Source: Flavobacterium branchiicola (lineage in GTDB: Bacteria; Bacteroidota; Bacteroidia; Flavobacteriales; Flavobacteriaceae). From it: DNA of 64,000 bases. The notes beneath the pieces are model-generated. The model did not search any database and was not told the origin of the DNA. It worked only from the letters and a program-made list of their open reading frames with translations. The position numbers and the translations under genes are program-made. Where the stretch lies: contig NZ_JAGYWA010000002.1 in assembly GCF_018383905.1 (NCBI RefSeq), positions 640,756-704,755 on the forward strand. Reading direction: 5' to 3'. Below, piece by piece: positions 53,695-61,616 of this stretch (position 1 is its first letter; each line of letters begins with the position of its first letter).

Positions 53695-53776
53695 TAAATT
53701 GTGTCTTAATCTGATGTTTATTTGACGTTTTTGGTTATACGCATTTCGTCTCTTTGTAATATAAATTTTTAATAAC
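53695..53776 (+). promoter_or_regulatory. shared upstream element, copy B
   Basis: Same layout as copy A: TTGTGTCTTAA, TTTGACGTTTTTGG, TCTCTTTGTA, then ATAAATTTTTAATAAC. Similarity to the region before 61617 extends further upstream (53573-53650 with 61193-61265), so more than the promoter core was duplicated. Confidence 0.65.
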
Positions 53777-53783
53777 AAAAGCG

Positions 53784-53927
53784 ATGGAATTTAAAATACT
53801 TTTTACAATGATTTGCACCCTGATTTTTACAGCAATCACTTATAACAAAGTTGGTTTTAGAACACTAAGCCTAAACTTAAGGAAGATCAATTTGAATCGT
53901 CCTCTCTCTATGACAAATAAAAAATAG
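53784..53927 (+). pseudogene. decayed remnant of a VGxGTL-type surface protein gene
   Basis: A 47-codon frame (MEFKILFTMICTLIFTAITY...MTNKK) stands directly behind the shared upstream element. Its residues TYNKVGFRTLSLN align with AYSQVGIGTLSPH of the collagen-like protein and AYSQVGVGTLEPN of the 61617 protein, and the ending MTNKK falls where those have ATDKG and ATNKG. The signal-peptide character is weakened (a lysine replaces the usual SQ cut site) and the rest of the gene is missing. It is best read as the 5' end of a third family member that was truncated. It might still encode a small membrane peptide. Confidence 0.6.
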
Positions 53928-54009
53928 AGTTTTAAAATATTTAAAATAAGCACATACTAAAGCTGTGCTTTGATTTCTAAATCTGCATTTCGCAGCAAAT
54001 TGAATTCTT

Positions 54010-55266
54010 ATGAAAAACAGATTCCCATTTATAAAAATAACAACAATTTTCAGTATCGCTTTCTGTGGCTCTGTTGGTCATGTGCAGGCACAGTTGTTAA
54101 ATCCGGATCAGATAAAAGTAGCACCCGGAACTATAATGTCAGTACATTTTGATTTTAAAAATGCCGCAACAGGAGAGTTTATTAATGACGGACAGGTACA
54201 CATTTTTAATCATTGGACCAATGACGGAAAAGTTGATTTTACCCCTTCGCAACAAGGAACAACGTATTTTACAGGAAAAGAAGAGCAAATTATTGATGGA
54301 GATCCTTCATCCTTACATTCCCGTCTTCAAAATGTTGTTTTCGATAATAACACTGCAGCATCTCCTTTTATACTGGCGACGGATATTTCGGTTTCCGGTA
54401 ATGCAGCGTTTAAACAAGGTATTGTTGATGCAGACAGTTTTAACGGAAAAGTAATTTTTGATACCAATGCAGCACATTCTAATACCAGCAACGCCAGTTT
54501 TGTTGATGGAAGAGTAAGCAAAATAGGAACCGCAGGTTTTGAATATCCTGTTGGAGATGCCAATTATTATCGTCCGTCAATACATGCAAATTCAGGTGAT
54601 AACGGAGATATATATACATCACATTATTTTTTACAAGATTCAGATTCTGCTTATCCGCATAGCAGTAAACAAGAGAATATACAGTTGATAGATAATAAGG
54701 AATACTGGGAGATTACAAAAGATAACGGACAAACAAACATTGTTCTTTCATTAACATTAAACCCGGATACAACCCCATCTTATATCTATGATAATATAGT
54801 CGGGACACATATTCAAATAGTAAGATGGGATCTTGCATCCGGAAAATGGATTTCTGAAGGCGGAGTTACAGATGCAGGACAAACTATGGTTACTGCACAA
54901 GTCTCAGATTACGGAATTTTTACTTTAGCAAGAGTTACCAAAGTAGATGAAGAGGAAGATGATCTAATTGTTTACAACGCAGTCTCGCCAAACGGAGATG
55001 GTAAAAATGATTACTTCCATATAAAAAACATAGAGAATTATCCTGATAACACCGTAGAGATTTACAACCGATGGGGAGTTATGGTTTTTGAAACCCATGG
55101 TTATAACGGAAATGATCGTGTTTTCAGAGGGTTTTCAGATGGGCGTGTAACGGTTAATCGTGGTGCGGGATTGCCAACCGGAACTTATTTCTACATCCTG
55201 AAATATAAAACAAAAAAAGGGATGAAAGATAAATCAGGCTATCTGTATATCAATATGGATAACTAA
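54010..55266 (+). CDS. T9SS type B substrate (gliding motility-associated C-terminal domain)
   Basis: A 418-residue exported protein. Signal peptide to about 30 (HVQAQ), then a beta-rich body (PGTIMSVHFDFKNAATGEFI, FEYPVGDANYYRPS) and a type B sorting domain of about 85 residues: DDLIVYNAVSPNGDGKNDYFHIKNIENYP, VEIYNRWGVMVFE, GLPTGTYFYILKYK and a final GYLYINMDN. That domain sends proteins across the outer membrane through the type IX system, and substrates of this class often need a PorP/SprF partner. Such a partner is encoded next, 87 bases downstream, and an OmpA-type protein follows, giving the usual three-gene surface-attachment unit. Confidence 0.9.
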   Translation: MKNRFPFIKITTIFSIAFCGSVGHVQAQLLNPDQIKVAPGTIMSVHFDFKNAATGEFINDGQVHIFNHWTNDGKVDFTPSQQGTTYFTGKEEQIIDGDPSSLHSRLQNVVFDNNTAASPFILATDISVSGNAAFKQGIVDADSFNGKVIFDTNAAHSNTSNASFVDGRVSKIGTAGFEYPVGDANYYRPSIHANSGDNGDIYTSHYFLQDSDSAYPHSSKQENIQLIDNKEYWEITKDNGQTNIVLSLTLNPDTTPSYIYDNIVGTHIQIVRWDLASGKWISEGGVTDAGQTMVTAQVSDYGIFTLARVTKVDEEEDDLIVYNAVSPNGDGKNDYFHIKNIENYPDNTVEIYNRWGVMVFETHGYNGNDRVFRGFSDGRVTVNRGAGLPTGTYFYILKYKTKKGMKDKSGYLYINMDN

Positions 55267-55353
55267 AAAGATTGTTAGTAATTATAAATAATATGAATTG
55301 TACAGGTTTTGTAGCTTTTACAGCCTGTAACTAATTCTCTAAAAATAATTAAA

Positions 55354-56274
55354 ATGAATATAAAAAATATAAGATTATTGATAGTTATTTTGCTGACTTG
55401 CAATTTTATGAATGCACAGCAGGATTCGCAGTATACCCAATATATGTACAATCCGAGTTTGATAAACCCTGCGTATGCCGGTTCTCGTGATGTAATGAGC
55501 ATTTTTGGACTTTATCGTGCACAATGGATTGGGTTGGAAGGAGCTCCAAAAACAGGAGCAGTATCGATGCACACACCAATTGAGAATTCAAATCTTGGTA
55601 TGGGAGTTTCCATTTTTAATGATCGAATCGGGCCTTCAGACGAAACCAATTTGTCAGCAGATTTATCGTACACAATTGATGTTTCTTACCGCTATAAACT
55701 AGCATTTGGGGTAAAAGGAAGTATAAATTTATTAAATGTCGATTACACCAAACTGGATATGTTTGATCCTTCAGATCCAAGGTTCCAGAACAATGTCGAA
55801 AATAAATTTGCGCCAAATGTAGGAACCGGAATTTACCTGTATTCAGACAAGACTTATTTTGGTCTTTCGGCTCCAACATTGCTTCAGACTAAAAATTATG
55901 ACAGGTCTACTACCTATGTAAACACACAAAACATTCATTATTACTTAATGGCAGGACATGTCTTTGATTTAGATTACAACCTTAAATTCAAACCATCGAC
56001 CTTAGTAAAAATGACAGAAGGAGCTCCTTTACAGGTAGATTTATCAGCCAACTTTTTGTTTAACGAAAAATTTACTGCCGGAGTTGCCTACAGATGGAGC
56101 GCTGCTTTAAGTGGAATGGTAGGTTTTCAGGCAACTGATGGGCTATTTATAGGATATGCTTATGATGCTGAAACAACAAAATTAGCCAACTATAATTCAG
56201 GTTCGCATGAGATCTTCTTACGATTTGAACTGTTCAAAAAATTCGACAAAATAGTTACCCCAAGATTCTTCTAA
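55354..56274 (+). CDS. PorP/SprF-family type IX secretion membrane protein
   Basis: A 306-residue outer-membrane barrel. The signal peptide ends MNAQQ, and the family opening QYTQYMYNPSLINPAYAGSRDVMSIFGLYRAQWIGLEGAP is clear and diagnostic of PorP/SprF proteins. FLRFELF marks the last strand. SprF is needed in F. johnsoniae for secretion and surface attachment of the type B substrate SprB. By gene order this copy probably serves the protein encoded at 54010-55266. Thirteen bases separate it from the OmpA-type gene, so the two are likely one operon. Confidence 0.93.
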   Translation: MNIKNIRLLIVILLTCNFMNAQQDSQYTQYMYNPSLINPAYAGSRDVMSIFGLYRAQWIGLEGAPKTGAVSMHTPIENSNLGMGVSIFNDRIGPSDETNLSADLSYTIDVSYRYKLAFGVKGSINLLNVDYTKLDMFDPSDPRFQNNVENKFAPNVGTGIYLYSDKTYFGLSAPTLLQTKNYDRSTTYVNTQNIHYYLMAGHVFDLDYNLKFKPSTLVKMTEGAPLQVDLSANFLFNEKFTAGVAYRWSAALSGMVGFQATDGLFIGYAYDAETTKLANYNSGSHEIFLRFELFKKFDKIVTPRFF

Positions 56275-56287
56275 ACAGATAGTTATT

Positions 56288-58225
56288 ATGAAATCAAAAA
56301 TAGTACTCAGCGCCTTAATTTTGATCCTTGGATTAGAAGGTTACGCTCAGAATAATAAAATTAAGAAAGCAGAAAAGCAATACGAACAACTGGCTTATAT
56401 TGATGCAATAAAGATTTACGAAAATGTTGCTGAAAAAGGATATAAATCTGTCGATTTGTTCCAGAAATTAGGAAACGCCTATTATTTTAATGGTGATTTG
56501 CAAAAGGCAAACAACTGGTATGCTGAGCTTTTTGCGCTAAATCAAACCGTTGAACCAGAATATTATTATCGTTATTCTCAAACATTAAAGGCAGTTGGCG
56601 ATTATGAGAAAGCCAATAAAATGCTGGATGCATTTTATTACATCAAAGGCAATGATTCCAGAGCTAAATTGTATGAAGCAAACAAAGATTATTATGCTGT
56701 AATTCAGGAAAATTCAGGACGATATGCGATTGAAACGATCGGAATTAACTCGAATATGTCCGATTACGGAACGTCCTTTTTAGGTGATAAAATTGTATTT
56801 GCAAGTACCCGTGAAGAAATAGGTGTTTCAAAACGTGTTCAAAAATGGAATAATCAGGCTTTTACCACTTTATATACGGCAAAAGTCGATGAAAACGGAA
56901 CTATAGAAAAACCAAAAGCATTATCGAACATTGTAAATTCTAAATTTAATGAAGCTACTCCGGTTTTTACAAAAGACGGACAAACCATGTATTTTACCAA
57001 AAACAATTACAATGAAGGTAAAAAAGGAAAAGATTCAACAGGGCGTATTTTATTAAAAATATACAAAGCAACACTGGAAAATGGAAAATGGACAAAAATA
57101 AAAGAATTGCCTTTTAATAGTAATGATTTCAGTACAGCACATCCGGCTTTAAGTACTGATGAAAAAACATTATACTTTGCGTCCAACAGACCTGGTTCAT
57201 TAGGCGATTCGGACATTTATAAAGTGAAAATTTTTGAAAATGACCTTTTTGGAAATCCGGAGAATCTGGGGAACAAAATTAATACAGAAGGAAAAGAAAC
57301 ATTCCCATTTGTATCGGCAGAAAATGAACTTTATTTTTCTTCAGACGGACATCCCGGATTAGGAGGTTTAGATGTTTTTGTTGCCAAAATAAACGCAGAT
57401 GAAACCTTAGGAAATGTATCCAATGTTGGAGCTCCTGTAAATGGTGCTATGGATGATTTTGCTTTTATCATTAATACAAAAAACAGCATAGGATATTTCT
57501 CTTCCAATCGTGATGGCGGAATGGGATATGATGATATTTATCGATTCACAGAAACTAGAAAACTCGAATATCAGCAAACAATATTAGGTACTGTGGTAGA
57601 CAAAGAAACACAAAATCCTTTGGCTGCTGCCAAAGTAACAATTTTGGATGAGCAAATGAATATTGTAGGAGAACTGATTACCAACGACAAAGGAAAATTT
57701 ACTTATGATACAGCTAAAGGTGGAAAAGTATATTATGTAAGAGCTGTAAAAGAAGATTATCAGACTGTTGAAGGTAAAATTGCATTACCTCGTGAAAACG
57801 GAAAAACAGCAATTACGATTCCTTTAGAAAAGAACATTAAACGACTTACTTCAGGTACTGATCTTGCAAAAGTTTTTGGAATTGAGCTGATTTATTTTGA
57901 TTTAGACAAGTACAATATTCGTCCTGATGCCGCTTTAGACATTACTAAAGTAATTGAAGTCATGAAGGAATATCCAACAATGAAAGTTGAAGTTGCTTCG
58001 CATACAGACAGCAGAGCGTCTAAAGCTTACAACCTTACTTTATCACAAAAAAGAGCAAAATCTACTCTCGAATTTATGGTGAAATCCGGAATTTCAAGAG
58101 ACAGATTAACAGCAAAAGGTTATGGGGAAAGCAAACTGGTAAATAAATGTGCCGACGGTGTAGAATGTTCAGAAGAAGAACATGCACAAAATAGAAGAAG
58201 CCAGTTTATCATTTTATCCATGTAG
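56288..58225 (+). CDS. OmpA-family protein with TPR and PD40 repeats
   Basis: A 645-residue exported protein with the layout common next to SprF genes. The signal peptide ends GYAQ. TPR-like helices lie at about 20-130 (KAEKQYEQLAYIDAIKIYENVAEKG). Beta-propeller PD40 segments lie at about 140-420 (TPVFTKDGQTMYFTKNNY, HPALSTDEKTLYFASNRPGSLGDSDIY, GYFSSNRDGGMGYDDIYRF). A carboxypeptidase-regulatory-like domain (about 430-510) follows, and finally an OmpA peptidoglycan-binding domain (LIYFDLDKYNIRPDAA, VEVASHTDSRASKAYNLTLS, RLTAKGYGES). It probably anchors the SprF-dependent surface complex to the cell wall. Confidence 0.92.
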   Translation: MKSKIVLSALILILGLEGYAQNNKIKKAEKQYEQLAYIDAIKIYENVAEKGYKSVDLFQKLGNAYYFNGDLQKANNWYAELFALNQTVEPEYYYRYSQTLKAVGDYEKANKMLDAFYYIKGNDSRAKLYEANKDYYAVIQENSGRYAIETIGINSNMSDYGTSFLGDKIVFASTREEIGVSKRVQKWNNQAFTTLYTAKVDENGTIEKPKALSNIVNSKFNEATPVFTKDGQTMYFTKNNYNEGKKGKDSTGRILLKIYKATLENGKWTKIKELPFNSNDFSTAHPALSTDEKTLYFASNRPGSLGDSDIYKVKIFENDLFGNPENLGNKINTEGKETFPFVSAENELYFSSDGHPGLGGLDVFVAKINADETLGNVSNVGAPVNGAMDDFAFIINTKNSIGYFSSNRDGGMGYDDIYRFTETRKLEYQQTILGTVVDKETQNPLAAAKVTILDEQMNIVGELITNDKGKFTYDTAKGGKVYYVRAVKEDYQTVEGKIALPRENGKTAITIPLEKNIKRLTSGTDLAKVFGIELIYFDLDKYNIRPDAALDITKVIEVMKEYPTMKVEVASHTDSRASKAYNLTLSQKRAKSTLEFMVKSGISRDRLTAKGYGESKLVNKCADGVECSEEEHAQNRRSQFIILSM

Positions 58226-58294
58226 AAACTAGCAGGTTATGATTTATGAGATTTTAGAAATGTAATTCCAAAGCAAAGAATTTGTGATATCTCA

Positions 58295-59641
58295 ATGATC
58301 TTTTATAAAAACTATAAGATAATAAAGATGTTAAATACCAACACAATCCAAGATAAAACTCAGACTCATTCCCTTGCAGGGAAAGTCATCTCTAAAATTC
58401 AGAATTCAGTAGCTCTTCTTTTAGAGAAAATGTTTTCTAAAAAGGAAAATAAGAATTCGGATGCCTTTTTAGATTTAGAATATGATTCTAATTGCAGTTT
58501 GAGTTTTTGGCTTATGGATTCCTATATGGAAGATCTAATAGAAAAACCGTTATTGACCCAACTTTCGGATGATAATTCGCAAGTAACATTAGAGAAATGC
58601 GGAATGGGAGTCTGGCACTGGGATCTTACAACAGATATAGTTTTCTATTCTGCAGAATCCTTTAAAATACTTGGTACAGACTCAGATGATGTATTTGATA
58701 ACTGGGGAAAATGGTGTAAAATAATACACCCCGAAGATTTAGAAAACTTTTGCAGTTATACAAAAAATATCATTGACGATCAGAATACGGAACATGAACA
58801 TTGTTACCGCGTATTAACAAACAGCGGTAAATACAAATGGATTATTGACAAAGCAAAAGTCGTAAAGAGAAATAGTGTGGGTAAACCACTAAAAGTGGCA
58901 GGTGTACATACTGATATTAGTTTCAGGGGAGAGAAAGAAATTAAGCTGGAGGAAACTATCAGACATATTAGTAAACAAAATAAACAATTAGTGAATTTTA
59001 CCCACATCGTTTCTCATAATTTAAGATCCCATACAGGAAACCTGAAGTTATTACTGGATGTTAACGATTTGATAGGGGAAGGTAATTATGATGAGACGTT
59101 TGCCAATTTAAAAATTGTCTTTAACGACCTTAACGAAACGATTGCACATTTATCCGATGTAGCGAGTGTTCAGGATAAAGCAAACATAGTGATAGAACCA
59201 GTAGACGTAGCTTTGTTTTTAAATAAAGTGATAACGGTTATTAGTCCTTTGATTGATGAAAAGAAAGTAGTGGTAATAAACCACGTTCCCGAAGGATCAG
59301 TAATCAATTTTAATCCCGCCTACTTAGAAAGTATATTGTTGAATTTAAGCACCAATGCCCTTAAATATGCCTCATCAGAAAGAGTGCCAATGGTTAGATA
59401 TCATTTTTATGAAGAAAACCATAAAAAGATTTTGACCGTGACAGATAATGGTTTGGGAATCGATTTGGAAAAATATGGCGAAGTACTGTTTGATATATTC
59501 AGAACATTTCATTCTGCAGGCAGAGGTTCGGGCTTAGGTTTGCACATGGTAAAAAGTCAGCTCGACGCAATGCAGGCAAAACTGGAAGTAACCAGTGAAG
59601 TAAATGTAGGGACCTGTTTTAAAATAATCTTTAAAGATTAA
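58295..59641 (+). CDS. PAS-domain sensor histidine kinase
   Basis: A 448-residue soluble kinase; an ATG at 58328 is an equally possible start. A PAS/PAC domain spans about 100-215 (GVWHWDLTTDIVFYSAESFKILG, HPEDLENF, SGKYKWIIDKAKVVKRN, VAGVHTDISF). The phospho-acceptor helix has FTHIVSHNLRSHTGN (His at about 237), and the ATPase domain shows NLSTNALKYA (N box), VTDNGLGIDLEKYG (G1) and GRGSGLGLHMVKSQL (G2). No membrane helix is present. No response regulator lies next to it. The PAS domain is close to that of the lone PAS protein at 45989-46576, so both may sense the same input. Confidence 0.9.
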   Translation: MIFYKNYKIIKMLNTNTIQDKTQTHSLAGKVISKIQNSVALLLEKMFSKKENKNSDAFLDLEYDSNCSLSFWLMDSYMEDLIEKPLLTQLSDDNSQVTLEKCGMGVWHWDLTTDIVFYSAESFKILGTDSDDVFDNWGKWCKIIHPEDLENFCSYTKNIIDDQNTEHEHCYRVLTNSGKYKWIIDKAKVVKRNSVGKPLKVAGVHTDISFRGEKEIKLEETIRHISKQNKQLVNFTHIVSHNLRSHTGNLKLLLDVNDLIGEGNYDETFANLKIVFNDLNETIAHLSDVASVQDKANIVIEPVDVALFLNKVITVISPLIDEKKVVVINHVPEGSVINFNPAYLESILLNLSTNALKYASSERVPMVRYHFYEENHKKILTVTDNGLGIDLEKYGEVLFDIFRTFHSAGRGSGLGLHMVKSQLDAMQAKLEVTSEVNVGTCFKIIFKD

Positions 59642-59746
59642 GTATTGAAATCTGGCACTAAACCGGTCAACACAAACAGAACTAAGAGAAAAATCTTAAA
59701 ATATAAAAAAACAAAAGACGATAACCGAAAAAAAGTTTAACGACTA

Positions 59747-61057
59747 ATGAAAGACTTAAGAAAATTCATTGACCTGCATGATGGAGAAGATGACAGAGAA
59801 AAAACACTGGCAGGCATAAAAAAAAATGTTGATTTTAAAGGATCAAACCTTTGGATATTAGCCTGTGCCATAATTGTAGCCTCTGTTGGATTAAACGTAA
59901 ACTCGACAGCAGTAATTATTGGAGCAATGTTAATTTCACCCTTAATGGGACCAATTGTAGGAGCAGGGTTTGCATTGGGAATTTATGATTTTGTATTATT
60001 AAAACGTTCCCTTAAGAATTTATTCATTGCAACAATTGTGAGCCTTTCTGTATCAACGATATATTTTATGCTTAGTCCTTTCAAAGACGTGCAGTCAGAA
60101 TTACTGGCAAGGACATCACCAAATATATATGATATTTTAATCGCCTTTTTTGGCGGAATAGTAGGAGTAATTGCCGTAACAAGAACCGAAAAAGGAAATC
60201 CAATTGCAGGAGTTGCTATTGCAACCGCATTAATGCCTCCGTTATGTACCGCGGGATATGGCCTTGCAACGGGGCAATGGTCTTTTTTCTTTGGGGCATT
60301 TTATCTGTACTGCATCAATTGCGTGTTTATCGGGATTGCTACATTTTTAATCATTAAGTATTTAAGGTATTCTCCTAAAGTACAGGTAGATGCAAAAAAA
60401 GCAAAACAAGTAAAAATAATTATTTCAGTACTTATTGCTGTAATGATTTTACCAAGTAGCTATTTGGCTTACTCGTTATACAAGCAACAGAAATTTAGTA
60501 AAAGCGTAGATAGTTTTATTGAAAATGAATTTACTCAGAAAGGCTTTACTGTAATCTTTAAAAAGATAGATTTTAATGCAAATCCTAAAAAAGTAGAACT
60601 AGCATTTTTATCTAAATATTTCGAGAAAAGTGATTTTGTACAATTAGACAGTCTGATTAATGCCAATCAGGATTTAAAAGGAATTAAACTTGTTATACGA
60701 CAGGATAACGCAAATAAGCTGAATGTTTTAAAAGGTGATATACTGAATCAGATTAAAAACAGTGAAAACACTTTAAATGCAAAGGACATAAAAATCCTTC
60801 AATTGCAAAAAGAATTAAGTTCAGCAAATTTTGATAACAGACAACTTCTGAACGAAAGCCGAATTTTGTTTCCTTCGATAACATCGCTTTCTGTATCCAA
60901 AAATAATAGGGCAGAGCAAGAGGATAAAAACACAACATTTACCGCTGTAATTTATGCCTCAGAAACCAATTTGAATACTGGGGATAAAGAGAAATTCAAA
61001 AATTGGTTAAACAAAAGGTTAGCTGTTACAAATATTGAAATTTTCAGAAAAGAGTAA
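59747..61057 (+). CDS. DUF389 family membrane protein
   Basis: A 436-residue membrane protein. The DUF389 core (about 30-215) has characteristic helices: LWILACAIIVASVGLNVNSTAVIIGAMLISPLMGPIVGAGFALG, IYDILIAFFGGIVGVIAVTRTEKGNPIAGVAIATALMPPLCTAGYGLATG, and FFFGAFYLYCINCVFIGIATFLI. A further helix near 225-245 is followed by a C-terminal soluble part (about 250-436) with coiled-coil character. The biochemical role of DUF389 proteins is not established; transport of a small solute has been suggested for relatives. It is not clearly linked to its neighbours. Confidence 0.88.
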   Translation: MKDLRKFIDLHDGEDDREKTLAGIKKNVDFKGSNLWILACAIIVASVGLNVNSTAVIIGAMLISPLMGPIVGAGFALGIYDFVLLKRSLKNLFIATIVSLSVSTIYFMLSPFKDVQSELLARTSPNIYDILIAFFGGIVGVIAVTRTEKGNPIAGVAIATALMPPLCTAGYGLATGQWSFFFGAFYLYCINCVFIGIATFLIIKYLRYSPKVQVDAKKAKQVKIIISVLIAVMILPSSYLAYSLYKQQKFSKSVDSFIENEFTQKGFTVIFKKIDFNANPKKVELAFLSKYFEKSDFVQLDSLINANQDLKGIKLVIRQDNANKLNVLKGDILNQIKNSENTLNAKDIKILQLQKELSSANFDNRQLLNESRILFPSITSLSVSKNNRAEQEDKNTTFTAVIYASETNLNTGDKEKFKNWLNKRLAVTNIEIFRKE

Positions 61058-61168
61058 TATGCAGAAAATCGCAACTTTTGGCAGATTGTTATAAAAGAAA
61101 AAACAGTCAAAAAGCTGTGATAAAAAAGCAGTAAAACCACTATTATCTTAAAAATAGCTAAAAACTAG

Positions 61169-61200
61169 CCCGGTTTTTCTAAAAATACCGGGTTTAATTT
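61169..61200 (+). terminator. hairpin terminator
   Basis: CCCGGTTTTT (61169-61178) pairs with AAATACCGGG (61183-61192) with one mismatch, then TTTAATTTT. It lies 110 bases after the DUF389 gene. The sequence after it resembles the region after 53573. Confidence 0.65.
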
Positions 61201-61328
61201 TAATCATTTAAAGAAAAAATGTACGAATTATCTAATGATTCGAATATTTGTTTTTTGATTAATCGCTAATAAAATTGCTTTAATCGATGCTTTTATTGGT
61301 TAAAAAGCAGTAAAAACCGTCAAATACC

Positions 61329-61399
61329 TTATTGTGTTATTTATTTGACGTATTTGGGTATATGCATTCCATTTCTTTGCAGAGTAAATTTTTGATAAC
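61329..61399 (+). promoter_or_regulatory. shared upstream element, copy C
   Basis: Third copy of the layout: TTGTGTTATTTA, TTTGACGTATTTGGG, TTTCTTTGCA and GTAAATTTTTGATAAC. It lies about 220 bases before the ATG at 61617, leaving a long AU-rich leader in which I see no structure. Confidence 0.65.
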
Positions 61400-61616
61400 A
61401 GTTCAAAGGTATTTACAAGTAACAAAAAACAATTTTGTTTTGGATTTTGTTTTTAAAAAATAGAGATAGGAATCTGAATATTAAATTAATACTAATCAAG
61501 CTAAAAAATAGGCTTGGAAAACTAACTAGAAATCAAAAAGTGACATATTTAATTTTATCCGGCTATTAAAGGATTAAAGTGAAATTTTTGATTTTAAAAC
61601 TATAAAATTAAATTTT

